Part shown: piece by piece, positions 16,350 to 25,179 of the stretch
Layout of the letters: each line of letters starts with the position of its first letter
Numbering within the stretch: position 1 is the stretch's first letter
Notes under the pieces: model-generated
Seen by the model: the letters and a program-made list of their open reading frames with translations, nothing else
Databases searched by the model: none
What the model was told of the DNA's origin: nothing
NCBI RefSeq assembly: GCF_022952855.1
Contig: NZ_JALJDX010000218.1
Coordinates: forward strand, 93,946-157,945
Direction: 5' to 3'
Length of the DNA: 64,000 nt
Origin: Pseudomonas sp. RGM2987
GTDB lineage: Bacteria; Pseudomonadota; Gammaproteobacteria; Pseudomonadales; Pseudomonadaceae
Program-made: the position numbers and the translations under genes

Positions 16350-16427
16350 GGCGGCTGTGCGCGGGAGACCCTAGGGTCTGCCGGTTCTCTATTGCCGGTT
16401 CGCCAACCTGCGTACAGCTGTCACCCC
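16350..16427 (+). ncRNA. C4-like antisense RNA, copy 1
   Basis: The segment folds as an outer stem (GGCTGTGCGC with GCGTACAGCT). It encloses a strong hairpin from the 14-nt palindrome AGACCCTAGGGTCT and a short hairpin GGTT-CGCC-AACC after GCCGGTT...GCCGGTT. This sequence and layout are those of the phage P1/P4-type C4 antisense RNA family as I remember it. The unpaired/loop stretch TTCGCCAACCTG is complementary, with one bulge, to CAGGTTTGGCGA upstream (16268-16279). It is also nearly complementary to GTTTGGCGA downstream (16431-16439), 40 nt before the next start codon. This is the logic of C4 control. Not checked against a covariance model. Confidence 0.65.
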
Positions 16428-16479
16428 ATCGTTTGGCGACGTTTGAGTGACGGCATCCACTTAAATAGAGAGCCAAAAC

Positions 16480-16752
16480 ATGAACCGATATATGCCCATC
16501 ACCGGCATCGACATTACCCCAGCAACCCTGCTGATCGACACCGAAGCCCCACTCGACGTCCTCTTCGAAACCGCCGACTACCGCATCCGCACCGTGACAC
16601 AGCTACTGGAAAACATCGCCTTCCGCTCGGATATGAGCTCCGATACGTTGGTGCTTTCCGACTTTTGCAAATTGCTCACGATATCGCTACGCGATGGGTG
16701 TGATGTGATGGATGTGCTTGGGAGACGCTTGCGGGCGCAGGCTGCGGAGTAA
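16480..16752 (+). CDS. 90-residue protein following the C4-like leader, copy 1
   Basis: MNRYMPITGIDITP start with a modest GAGAG ribosome site. The body is a single helical domain (LDVLFETADYRIRTVTQLLENIAF ... LSDFCKLLTISLRDGCDVMDVLGRRL). It resembles the short Pseudomonas DUF3077/DUF6124-type proteins, but I am not sure of the family. No signal peptide. A second copy at 25536 encodes an almost identical product. Both copies follow a C4-like RNA and precede a hairpin terminator, so leader, gene and terminator travel as one cassette. Function unknown. Confidence 0.8.
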   Translation: MNRYMPITGIDITPATLLIDTEAPLDVLFETADYRIRTVTQLLENIAFRSDMSSDTLVLSDFCKLLTISLRDGCDVMDVLGRRLRAQAAE

Positions 16753-16755
16753 ATG

Positions 16756-16784
16756 AAAACGGGCGACTTGTGGTCGCCCGTTTT
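16756..16784 (+). terminator. Rho-independent terminator
   Basis: AAAACGGGCGAC-TTGTG-GTCGCCCGTTTT, a strong stem with flanking A and T tracts, 4 nt after the stop of the cassette gene. Confidence 0.85.
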
Positions 16785-16889
16785 GGACTATTTGGAATAG
16801 GCCACGATTAAATACAGAACGATTGCCAGTCAACTCATAATCGTCGGGCTGCCCCAGATACCCCTAGACTATCCCTCAAGCAACCCCAA

Positions 16890-17128
16890 TTACTCTCCGA
16901 GAGTTTCGATGAACACTGCCTGCTCGCTGGAATATTCAGCAGAGACTTCTTTAAATTGCAAACATAGGGACTCTCTAGACTTTAAATCAGACATTTGAAG
17001 AGTCGCTGCAAGCTGTTCAAGGGCTTGGATAGCCGCATCTGGGTTCACAACATCTTCTTGGGAGAACTCAAGAAAACTGCCATCTCGATGATCGCGCGCA
17101 CGACACACTTATTGATTTCCTGATTCAT
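16890..17128 (-). pseudogene. Small helical protein gene broken by a single-base frameshift
   Basis: From the ATG at 17128 (with GAGGG 6 nt upstream) one frame reads MNQEINKCVVRAIIEMAVFL. The other frame continues EFSQEDVVNPDAAIQALEQLAATLQ to the stop at 16890. Joined, they give a smooth helical protein of about 79 residues. The frame change maps to the AAGAAAAC run near 17070-17077 and could be a real mutation or a homopolymer sequencing error. The size and the setting beside CDI immunity genes suggest an immunity-like or orphan small protein, but no family was recognised. Confidence 0.55.
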
Positions 17129-17163
17129 GAACTACCCTCACTGAAATATTTTTCGAAAACATC

Positions 17164-17742
17164 TTGGCACGTCAGTTCGGCCAACGGCTGAGCTGCAATG
17201 AAGTCAAAGGACTCTCAGCTACATCCGTCGACAGGCTAGGCCTGCCAACGGATGTGGCTTTGGCAATGAAAGCCAATGTTGCCATTGTTCAAGCATTGCA
17301 AATTCAGATTGTTTATTTAGAAGAGCGGTTGGTACATGAAGCGCGCCTGCGTCCGGAGTTTTCATTGTTAAAAACGATGCCTGGAATTGGTGAGGTGCTG
17401 GCTACGGTCATCATGCTGGAGACGGGAGATATCGAGCGCTTTGCCGACGTAGGTAACTTCGCCTCCTACGCCCGTTGTGTAAAGAGTGCGCATTACTCCA
17501 ATGGCAAGAAAAAGGGCGAAGGCAATACCAAGAACGGCAACGCTTACTTAATCTGGGCCTTTATTGAAGCCGCTAATTTTGCCCGGCGTTTCAGCGAGGA
17601 TGCCAAACGCTTTTTCGAGAAGAAGAAAGCCAAAACCAATACCGTGGTCGCCACCAAAGCGCTGGCGCATAAACTGGCCCGAGCGAGCTACCACATCCTG
17701 GAGGAGAAACAGCCTTTCGATGCCAAATGCTGCTTCGCCTGA
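17164..17742 (+). pseudogene. IS110/IS1111-family transposase, C-terminal fragment
   Basis: The 192-residue frame carries the C-terminal Transposase_20 region of IS110-type enzymes: LKTMPGIGEVLATVIMLETGDIERF, FASYARCVKSAHYSNGKKKGEGNTKNGN, AFIEAANFARRF. The N-terminal DEDD catalytic domain (roughly 140 residues in a full enzyme) is missing, so the element is dead. The 5' boundary of the element is lost at about 17150, next to the frameshifted small gene. Confidence 0.88.
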
Positions 17743-18249
17743 AGGCGAGTTAAGGTGATGGCCGGTCAACCAAAAAGGGACTGGGCGCGAACCACAAAAT
17801 CTGAGTGGCGACCGGCTGTCACCGCCTGAGCATGTTGTAACCGGGTCGTCTGCCAAGTGAGCCCGCTGAGACTGGACGTGTATTTGCACGAGCCACAGTT
17901 CTGCGACACGTTTTGGACACATTGGCGGCACCAACGTTTCTCTGGGGCAGGTCACTGCCAAGGCGGTGCTTGAAGTATCGTTACCGCTTGATCCATATGG
18001 GTGTCAGGCACGACTCGGTCGTAGCCATTGATGAGAAAACGGGTACGACGGGTTCAACCTGACAGGCTCGAGAAGGGTAGACCCTGCTGTTAGAGACAGC
18101 AGGGCGAGGTGGCTTTTAACCTTGACTTGAGACCGGCTAATGGGTATCCCCTTTCCCGGCCCCCTTTCCCGAATTTTGCTCCTGTTAAGGAGCGAAAATT
18201 CATGCTGAAAAAGGGCGTATTGAGCAGAAAGACCGTAGGTCGTCAGGGT
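17743..18249 (+). mobile_element. Probable 3' tail of the IS110-type element and flank, no gene
   Basis: 507 nt after the transposase fragment without a convincing gene on either strand. IS1111-group elements carry a few hundred non-coding bases after the transposase, so at least the first part is likely element DNA. A perfect 9-bp-stem hairpin lies at 18082-18104. The exact right end cannot be placed by eye. Confidence 0.4.
18082..18104. other. Perfect hairpin in the IS tail
   Basis: CCCTGCTGT-TAGAG-ACAGCAGGG, a 9-bp perfect stem with a 5-nt loop. There is no T-tract after it, so a transcription terminator is doubtful. It could be a subterminal structure of the insertion sequence. Confidence 0.4.
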
Positions 18250-18337
18250 GGGTGCAAAAGAGGTGCACCTTGAGTGCAGAAAGGTTGCAAATAGGATACA
18301 GAAAGAGTGCAATCAGGGTGCATGTAGGGTTCAACAG
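18250..18337. repeat. Eight tandem degenerate 11-nt repeats upstream of kptA
   Basis: The sequence divides without remainder into eight 11-mers: GGGTGCAAAAG, AGGTGCACCTT, GAGTGCAGAAA, GGTTGCAAATA, GGATACAGAAA, GAGTGCAATCA, GGGTGCATGTA, GGGTTCAACAG. The core is roughly G-R-G-T-G-C-A with a variable A-rich tail. The period is close to one DNA helical turn, so the cores lie on the same face. It ends 85 nt before the kptA start. Confidence 0.8.
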
Positions 18338-18422
18338 CAACTGAAAACACTGGCGCAAGTGCACCGGATATCAGCCAAAGCAAATGCCCCCTGAAAATTC
18401 GACAAATAAATGCAGGACAATC

Positions 18423-18971
18423 ATGAATAAAAAGCAACTAAACGAAACAAGCAAGTTCCTAAGTTACATCTTGCGCCATGAGCCGCATTCCATTGGACTT
18501 CAGCTGGACACGGAAGGTTGGGCAGAAATTGATTGTTTAATTGCAGGCGCAGCTAAGGAAGGGCGAACTTTAGATCGAGAGCTAATTCTGTCTATTGTTA
18601 GCAGCAGCGATAAGAAGCGTTTTTCTATTTCTAATGATGCGCAATACATTCGAGCTGTGCAGGGGCACTCAAACGGAAGTGTAGACCTCCAACACATTGA
18701 GAAAGAGCCCCCCGAGTTTTTGTACCACGGAACTGCAACTCGCTTTCTAGAGTCAATTCAGCAACAAGGATTAATTGCAGGCTCTCGCCATCATGTGCAT
18801 TTATCACAAGACATGACCACAGCCGTAGCTGTCGGACAGCGATATGGAAAGCCTGTGGTGCTAAAAGTTGAAGCCCTCCGAATGCACCAACAGGGCTTCA
18901 AATTTTTTCAGGCTGAGAACGATGTATGGTTAACGGACCATGTCCCCAATTTTTTCATACATCAGGTATAG
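18423..18971 (+). CDS. kptA: RNA 2'-phosphotransferase (Tpt1/KptA)
   Basis: 182 residues from the ATG at 18423 (AGGA 9 nt upstream); the frame opens 13 codons earlier without support. KptA transfers an internal RNA 2'-phosphate to NAD+, giving ADP-ribose 1'',2''-cyclic phosphate. Family marks: SKFLSYILRHEPHSIGLQLD with the R18-H19 pair, GWAEIDCLI, LYHGTATRFLESIQQQGL (H-G-T of the ADP-ribosyltransferase fold) and HVHLSQDMTTAVAVGQRYGKP. The length is normal, so it looks intact. It is AT-rich and converges on the orphan CDI immunity gene with a 10-nt overlap of the two 3' ends. Confidence 0.93.
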   Translation: MNKKQLNETSKFLSYILRHEPHSIGLQLDTEGWAEIDCLIAGAAKEGRTLDRELILSIVSSSDKKRFSISNDAQYIRAVQGHSNGSVDLQHIEKEPPEFLYHGTATRFLESIQQQGLIAGSRHHVHLSQDMTTAVAVGQRYGKPVVLKVEALRMHQQGFKFFQAENDVWLTDHVPNFFIHQV

Positions 18972-19390
18972 CCTTTATCTTCGATTCGCTTAGATTTATA
19001 TCGGAAAGACTCTTCTTTGGCAGCACTAAACCATTCAGAGAAACCAGAGTAAGCCAAATTATCCCAAGGACTTAACTTCGGCTTTGAATAATCATAAATC
19101 CGCACACATGAACTGCCTTCCTTGGCCTCCCCATCAAAACAAGCAAGAACAACCCAGCCATCATTATACAGCCCTGACTCATCTTGAATAATTGCAAAGG
19201 GGACTAGCGCCGCCCCCGAAAACTTCAAAAGCATAGAGCTATAATAAAAAAGAGATGTCGCCATATCTTTTGATAGAAACCGCCAAGGCTCTATATCTAC
19301 AAACTCATCAGCTAAAACCATATCTAAATAATCAATAGGGAATTTAAAACCATCAGGTAAAATTGGAAGATCGTACAAAAAAGTCTTCAT
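18962..19390 (-). CDS. Probable immunity protein of the orphan CdiA toxin
   Basis: 142 residues, acidic and soluble, with WVVLACFDGEAKEGSSCVRIYDYSKPKLSPWDNLAYSGFSEWF. This resembles SUKH/SMI1-type immunity proteins, where a loading-type F-x-x-W-F segment ends the fold. Its ATG overlaps the stop of the orphan toxin by one base (TAATG), the usual toxin-immunity coupling. It is strongly AT-rich like its toxin end. It should neutralise the ParB-like toxin domain encoded just upstream; the SUKH call itself is tentative. Confidence 0.75.
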   Translation of the reverse strand: MKTFLYDLPILPDGFKFPIDYLDMVLADEFVDIEPWRFLSKDMATSLFYYSSMLLKFSGAALVPFAIIQDESGLYNDGWVVLACFDGEAKEGSSCVRIYDYSKPKLSPWDNLAYSGFSEWFSAAKEESFRYKSKRIEDKGYT

Positions 19391-22300
19391 TATTTACCGC
19401 CTCCAGAAATACGTGGTGGCTCTGTTGAACCGTGAGGATTGGAAGTAGAAAACCCACCTGACTGCTTGTTTATACGACCAGTAATGGCCTCTCCCCAAGT
19501 ATTAAAACTCTGCCACCCCCTAGCCTCTTGAATAGCTGGCGTCAATGGATCATCAAATCCACGAACGTTAGCTTTAACGTCAATCCCCGCCTCTCTGGCC
19601 GCGGCGATTCGAGTGTTATCCATACTAGTCAGCTTGCCATCAGGCATTTTAACGACGTCAACTGGATCACCTTTCCAACCATTAGTCCGCATGCTTTGAA
19701 CCAAATCGTCGTATGTGTAATTTGTACCCGTTACTCGGTCAGTTTTATTGAATGAAACGCTATTCTGCGAGAACCGAATATCATCAGCCGCATGAAGTGT
19801 GGCACTGCCTGCGCCTTTTGCACCACCACCCCTCTCCGGCAAATCACAAGGCCCAGTGTTATGCACCCAGGTCTTGAGCTCTCCCACATAGAACGTGTGG
19901 CCGATGTCTACCGTCAGGTTATACGTCTTACCGAATGGTGCGTAAAGCTCCAGCGACTCGACTGCCGATGAGGTATTTTCTGTCTCACCGTCAGCCAGGG
20001 ATTGCAGCAGGTCGCCAGGCTTCAGGTCGATAGCGGGGATAAAATCGCGTTTGGCAGGCACGTAGAACGGATGACTCGGCGTAACCAGCAGTGTTTCGCC
20101 TCGCTCGTAACCATCGTGACGCACGCTTTTAAGTTTGAGCCGATAGATCGGTTGGTCGCTGCGCTGATGAGTAGCGAGGATCGCCGCCGCAAAGGGCTTG
20201 CCGCCTTTTTCCGGCTTACTCCATACCACATCGCCAACGTTCAGCGTTTCGATGGCTCGGTCACCCTGGGGCGTTGAAACCATCGTCCCAGCTGCAAAGC
20301 AGCAGGGGCCTTTGGGTTCTGCAGTTGGATTACTAACCTTCCCCTTTCCATCCGCTACCGTCACTGACGTAGGCTCTTTCGAACCTCTACGTTTCGAAAG
20401 CACCCCTGTCAATACTGAGGCCATGAACTGACCGCCGCCGATCAGGAATTTATCATCTTCGTCTTCTTTCTTGAGGTCGTAGTCTTCAATCTCATCTGCG
20501 ATTCCTTTGCCCACAGTCTCGTTGAGTTGCTCGACTTCATCGAACAGCGCCTTACCCTGCTTGGTTTCAGAAACTGCGTTGATGACAATCAGCTGCACCA
20601 GCCCTTTGGGGCCTTGCGCCATGGCGACGACCATCGAGATTGCTTGCCGCTCGTCCTCGTGCTCGTTGGCGTATTTATTGAACGACGAGGCTTTACGTAG
20701 AATTCCTTGGGCTAGGCTGTACTCTTGAGCGTCGGCCTCTACCTTAGTGGGGGGAAGAACGAAACCGGAGTCATCCCTCGCTCCCGTGTCAGATGAGGAC
20801 GCCTGAATTTCATTGCTGATCTGCTCGACCTGCTTAACATCCACACCAGCCAGACGGCCGACTTCAGCCAACACCTGGTTCTGAAACGCTGGGCTCCCCA
20901 TGGTCTTCATGGCCTGCGCACGCGTAAGGCCGCCGATGATCAGTGCCTCCATGGTCTCTTCGGCGAAATCGACGCCCACCATCGCCGAGGCACTCGCATC
21001 CATTTTCCGCCCCAACCCCGCCTCGATCTTGTTGACCGCCGCGTTGAAGTCGTAGCCGGCTTGCTGGAAATTTCTCTTCGCTGTTTCGTCATAACTGCGA
21101 AGTTGTTTGGTCCACTCCTTGGCCGTTTCATACGGCGTAAGGACGGCCGTCACGGAAGACTTGCTTACATAGAGGTCTGTACGGTGTTCATCATCGCGGG
21201 TGATTTCGTAGGCGTTGTCAACGTTGCGGTTCAAACCTTGCGTTGAGTCGACGACAGTCCCAGCGTCGTTGCGAACGACGACGTCACCTGCTCCCACCGT
21301 CGCCCGTACGATTTGCTGGCGGTCCTTCTCATAGTTCCAGCCTTCAACACTCCAGCCGTTCTTGTCCTTTTCGCCCTTGCCAACCTGGCTACTGTCCTGG
21401 GCTCCGCCGCCACCCTTGGAATAGCTGCCACCGACGTTCAGGTAATAGCCATGCTCCTTGTCCTTGCCAGCGATGTCGCTGAAGCCCAGCGTGCCGGTGT
21501 CGAGTTTGAGCTTGCCGGTATCCGAAGCGATAAGCGCCCCGTCGAGCTGAGTGTGATTTTCGGTACGAATATCGACATTGTTCTGCCCAGTGATGCGGGT
21601 CTGTTGCTCAACCCATTCGGTCGATCCAGTGGTCTGGCCGTAGCCGACCGAACCACTCACACCAGCACCCGGCCCCACGGTTACCGTCACACTGAGGTCG
21701 AATTCCTTGCCTTCGACCTTGCCCGTATCGGGCAATGACGAAACATTGAGGTCGCGACCTACACGACCGATGACTTCATCGCCACGCAGGTCTGCACCAG
21801 CAATATTCGTATCTTTGCCACTGGTGAAACCAAGCCGATTACCCGCGTACAGATAGGCCTGTTGTTGCCGTTGGGCATCCCGCTCCAGGTTGCCTTTACC
21901 CAGATTGACGCTGGCGTAGATGCCGACGCCTTCAGAACCGACGCTGAGGCCCACTTCCCCGCCACCGCTCTTGCGGCTGCTGTCGTTCGCGCTGTCGTTC
22001 TGTGCGGCGCGGATGTTCAAGTTGTTGGCGGCTCGCAGGTCGATATCACGCTGAGCCTTGACCTGGGCGCCAATCAAGTTCAGGTCGTTGCTCGCCCGCA
22101 GGTTGACGTCACGCGCAGCATCCAGGGAAGTGACCGTAGACGTTTGCTGCTCGCTGTCACCACTGGCAATTCCGTTGCTACCGCCAACGCCAATCTTGAA
22201 GCCGCCGCTGGTTCCGCCATGAACGCCGCCCCAACTTTGCCGCTCACGTGTCTCTTCGGCATAACTGCCCTTGGCTGCATCAAGGGTGACGTCACGTCCC

Positions 22301-25077
22301 TCGATATTGATATCGCGACCGGCGATCAATTGTCCGCCGCTGACTTGAACGTCATTGTTGGCCGCAATGTTCAAATCGTTGCCCGCGTTCAATGTCGAAG
22401 CGCGACGAGTCTGTTCGATGATCTGCTGGCTGGAGCTCTGCTTGCTATTGCCGATTTTGGCGTCGAACGTAGGTCCTGAAACGAATTGCGAGATGCCGTC
22501 CACTGCCCTCAGTGTGCTTGACGCCTTACTGACGTTGTCTTCTCCCTGACCGGCTCCATTGACGGCATCGCGGGTTCGGCCATAGTTGTGATTGACGCTC
22601 AGGCTCGCACCGTTTCGCTCACTCTCGCGTTGATGCTCAAGCAGCAGTGTTTCACGTGCAGCGTCAATCTTGATGTTCCGTCCTGCCGTGAGGTCAACGT
22701 CGTTAAAAGCCTCAAGGTCCGAACCGGTCTGGTTGATATCTCGCTTGGCATTGACGGCCAGATCCTGACCGGCATTGATCTGGCTGGCGGCAGCGGTTTG
22801 TTGCTCGAGCCGGTTTTTCTCTTTGGTACGGTCCACACCCGCGAAAAAATTGATGCCGTTGGCATCCGAAGACACACCGATTCCAGCCTGCTTGTTCTTT
22901 TCCCAGTCACGCTCGGAACGGCTGTTCTGTGCGGCCAGGACATTCACATCACGCCCGGCATCCAAGCTGACGTTGCCACCGGCCTTGATGCTGCTACCAA
23001 TGACGTTGATATCGCGCTCGGCCTGCAAAGCGGCATCTCGCTCGGCGCTCACCTGGCTGCCCACGCTGGTGCTGCTTTGGGCTTCGCGTCCAGCCTCCTT
23101 AGCCGAAGCAAACGACAAGAACCCACCCGAAACCGAGAGCCCGGTTTTCTTCTTGTACTCCTCGGTTCTGCTGTAGGCCGTGTCATTGGCAGAAACGAGA
23201 TTGATGTCGCCGTTTTTATTGACCAACCCCGCCCGCAACTCAACATCATTGCCGGCAGTGGTTTCACTGGCCCGCACACGCAGGTCATTGCCGGCGGCGA
23301 TTACCACGTCGTTGCCTGCTTCCAGTTCGCTGGCGACCTGGGAAGCGGTGGTCTTCAGCTCGCTCTTGCCGCTTTTCGACAAGCCGAGGAAGCCTGATTT
23401 GGTTTTCTTGCTGTAGGCGCCGTGTTCTTCAACGCCCGACAGCACGGCGATGTCGCCCGTGCCGCCCAGCATCAGGTCGCCCTGGGCCTTGAGCTGGCTG
23501 CCCACGACTGTCACATCGCGCCCACCGTTGATGCTCATGCCGCCATTGGCGCTCTTGTGGGTGTTGACGGTCAGGTCGTGTCCGGCATCCACCACCGACG
23601 CTACGTTGGTGCTGGCGTAGCTTTCCCGCTGCTCACTTTTGCTGCGGCCAAAGGAGCCTTTGCTTTTCTTCGAATAGAACTCGGCTGTTTCGTCCTTTGC
23701 CGACAAGAGACTGATGTCGCGACTGGCATCGAGAGCAACGTTCCCGGCGCTTTTCAACTGGCTGGCGACCAGGCTCAGGTCCTGCCCCGCCGTGGCGCTG
23801 AGATCGCCGCCCGACTGAACAACCGACGACTGCTGGCGAACCAGGTCGTTGCTGCTTTTGACCCGTTTGCTCTGGGACAAGCGATGGCTTTCGTTGGCCG
23901 CGGATTCGATGGCGATATCGCGTCCGGCGCTCAGTGCCAGGCTGGTCTGGGCGATGACATTGCTTGCAACGACCCTCAGGTCTTGCCCTGCGGCCGCCTT
24001 CAGTTCGCGGCCCACCGTTACACTAGAGCCATTCTGCGTAATAGTCTGATCCCGGTACTTGCTGCCCAGCACATTGCCATCCGACTGCTCCGCAGCAGTG
24101 ATCTTCAGATCCCGAACAGCGCGCAAGGCCGTGTCGTTACCGCTCTTCAGCACCCCGCCGACATTGGCAATATCCCGCCCAGCGCCCACGCTCAGGTCAT
24201 GACTCGCCTCGATCCGCGCTGCGCTATCAGCAAAATCCCGCTGCTCGGTCTTGTAACCGGTGCTGCTGGCATGGCGGGTGATGCTCCGTTCGTTGGTCAC
24301 ATCTCCGGCACGGGCAACAACACTGACATCCCGCCCGGCAATAACCCCACCCGCCCGGTTGCTCAGGTCATTCCCCGCCAACGCATCCAGCCGATTCCCC
24401 GCCTCCATCAACCCACTGTTGACCAGGCTGTCGTTCGCCGTAGCAACCAGATTGCTGGACGCTCGCAGCGTCCCGGCATTCGTCAGGTTCTTACCGGCAA
24501 TCAAGCTGACGTCACTGCCCTGGATCAACGCCCCATTCGCCGCCAACCGATGATTGGCATTCGCCAGGTACAACACCGGCACCAGCACTTGTTGCCCCTT
24601 CACCGTCTGGGTTTCCATCCAGACGATGTCGTGGGTCAGGGCGGCGACTTGTTCGCTGGTCAGGCTGACGCCCAAGGCCAGGTTGAGTGTGTCCTTGCTG
24701 GCGATGGCGTTGTTCATCAGGTACTTGAACATGCCGTCGTCGGAGGTCTGGCCGTCGAGGAAGCGTTGGCCGGTGCGGGCGATCACGGCCTGTTGGATCA
24801 GGCGTTGTTCGTAGAAGCCGTCGCCCAGGCGTTTGGCGGCGATGTCCGGGTCGTAGCCGAGGTTGCTCAGCAGGTAATCCGAGCTCATGAACCGGCGGAT
24901 GTCGGTCAGGGCCGGGTTGGTTTCGATCAGGTATTTCTGCGGGTTGGCCTGGAACGAGCGGTCTGGCAGGCCGCGCACTTGGCTCAGGCCGCTGCTTGAG
25001 GTCGGGGTGCCGGTGCCTTCGTTCAGGCGGAACAGGCCGTTCTGGCCGGTGGGCAGGTCGAAGCCGGGCAGGGTCAC
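19390..25077 (-). CDS. Orphan, N-terminally truncated CdiA-type protein with HINT and ParB-like toxin C-terminus
   Basis: 1895-codon frame beginning at an in-frame GTG inside homology to the full CdiA. The true TPS secretion domain and signal peptide are absent and a TAA lies just upstream, so it is unlikely to be secreted. The body is filamentous-haemagglutinin repeats (AGRDINV, AGGNVSLDAGRDVNVLA). Residues about 1590-1735 form a HINT/intein-like pretoxin domain (CCFAAGTMVSTPQGDRAIETL ... VTPSHPFYV ... GHTFYVGELKTWVHN). The last 150 residues look ParB/sulfiredoxin-like (YDDLVQSMRTNGW, VVKMPDGKLTSMDNTRIAAAREAGI) and are the likely toxin. The immunity gene follows. This is an orphan cdiA-CT module that may feed recombination with the complete cdiA at 27-37 kb. 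Confidence 0.85.
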   Translation of the reverse strand: MTLPGFDLPTGQNGLFRLNEGTGTPTSSSGLSQVRGLPDRSFQANPQKYLIETNPALTDIRRFMSSDYLLSNLGYDPDIAAKRLGDGFYEQRLIQQAVIARTGQRFLDGQTSDDGMFKYLMNNAIASKDTLNLALGVSLTSEQVAALTHDIVWMETQTVKGQQVLVPVLYLANANHRLAANGALIQGSDVSLIAGKNLTNAGTLRASSNLVATANDSLVNSGLMEAGNRLDALAGNDLSNRAGGVIAGRDVSVVARAGDVTNERSITRHASSTGYKTEQRDFADSAARIEASHDLSVGAGRDIANVGGVLKSGNDTALRAVRDLKITAAEQSDGNVLGSKYRDQTITQNGSSVTVGRELKAAAGQDLRVVASNVIAQTSLALSAGRDIAIESAANESHRLSQSKRVKSSNDLVRQQSSVVQSGGDLSATAGQDLSLVASQLKSAGNVALDASRDISLLSAKDETAEFYSKKSKGSFGRSKSEQRESYASTNVASVVDAGHDLTVNTHKSANGGMSINGGRDVTVVGSQLKAQGDLMLGGTGDIAVLSGVEEHGAYSKKTKSGFLGLSKSGKSELKTTASQVASELEAGNDVVIAAGNDLRVRASETTAGNDVELRAGLVNKNGDINLVSANDTAYSRTEEYKKKTGLSVSGGFLSFASAKEAGREAQSSTSVGSQVSAERDAALQAERDINVIGSSIKAGGNVSLDAGRDVNVLAAQNSRSERDWEKNKQAGIGVSSDANGINFFAGVDRTKEKNRLEQQTAAASQINAGQDLAVNAKRDINQTGSDLEAFNDVDLTAGRNIKIDAARETLLLEHQRESERNGASLSVNHNYGRTRDAVNGAGQGEDNVSKASSTLRAVDGISQFVSGPTFDAKIGNSKQSSSQQIIEQTRRASTLNAGNDLNIAANNDVQVSGGQLIAGRDINIEGRDVTLDAAKGSYAEETRERQSWGGVHGGTSGGFKIGVGGSNGIASGDSEQQTSTVTSLDAARDVNLRASNDLNLIGAQVKAQRDIDLRAANNLNIRAAQNDSANDSSRKSGGGEVGLSVGSEGVGIYASVNLGKGNLERDAQRQQQAYLYAGNRLGFTSGKDTNIAGADLRGDEVIGRVGRDLNVSSLPDTGKVEGKEFDLSVTVTVGPGAGVSGSVGYGQTTGSTEWVEQQTRITGQNNVDIRTENHTQLDGALIASDTGKLKLDTGTLGFSDIAGKDKEHGYYLNVGGSYSKGGGGAQDSSQVGKGEKDKNGWSVEGWNYEKDRQQIVRATVGAGDVVVRNDAGTVVDSTQGLNRNVDNAYEITRDDEHRTDLYVSKSSVTAVLTPYETAKEWTKQLRSYDETAKRNFQQAGYDFNAAVNKIEAGLGRKMDASASAMVGVDFAEETMEALIIGGLTRAQAMKTMGSPAFQNQVLAEVGRLAGVDVKQVEQISNEIQASSSDTGARDDSGFVLPPTKVEADAQEYSLAQGILRKASSFNKYANEHEDERQAISMVVAMAQGPKGLVQLIVINAVSETKQGKALFDEVEQLNETVGKGIADEIEDYDLKKEDEDDKFLIGGGQFMASVLTGVLSKRRGSKEPTSVTVADGKGKVSNPTAEPKGPCCFAAGTMVSTPQGDRAIETLNVGDVVWSKPEKGGKPFAAAILATHQRSDQPIYRLKLKSVRHDGYERGETLLVTPSHPFYVPAKRDFIPAIDLKPGDLLQSLADGETENTSSAVESLELYAPFGKTYNLTVDIGHTFYVGELKTWVHNTGPCDLPERGGGAKGAGSATLHAADDIRFSQNSVSFNKTDRVTGTNYTYDDLVQSMRTNGWKGDPVDVVKMPDGKLTSMDNTRIAAAREAGIDVKANVRGFDDPLTPAIQEARGWQSFNTWGEAITGRINKQSGGFSTSNPHGSTEPPRISGGGK

Positions 25078-25179
25078 CGGGTTGACTTGTTGCTGGGCGA
25101 GGTCCGGTGGGAGCTGGCGGTTGACGGTGACGAGGGTCGAGAATTTCCCATCGGTGTCGGTGCGCGGGCCGGTGCCGAC
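24515..25179 (-). repeat. Block shared with the full-length cdiA, copy A
   Basis: Nearly identical over about 665 nt to 32283-32953 (offset 7768, rising to 7774 after a 6-nt deletion near 25154). Downstream on the coding strand the two genes diverge into related but distinct repeats. Upstream the homology stops abruptly at 25179, the truncation point of the orphan. Confidence 0.9.

Larger units (their letters stand above)
16183..16752 (+). repeat. Direct repeat copy 1 (C4-like RNA leader plus 90-codon gene)
   Basis: Aligns without gaps to 25239-25808 (constant offset 9056). The first 55 nt are diverged. The remaining 515 nt differ at only a handful of positions, for example GACAC/GACGC and TACGTT/TACCTT in the gene and TGCGGAGTAA/AGCGGAGTGA at its end. 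The two copies point the same way and flank the kptA/orphan-CDI block. Confidence 0.93.

Noticed and set aside
18250..18337. The 11-nt repeats considered as a CRISPR array
   Set aside because: There are no conserved 25-40-nt repeats separated by unique spacers and no cas genes; the units are contiguous and short.
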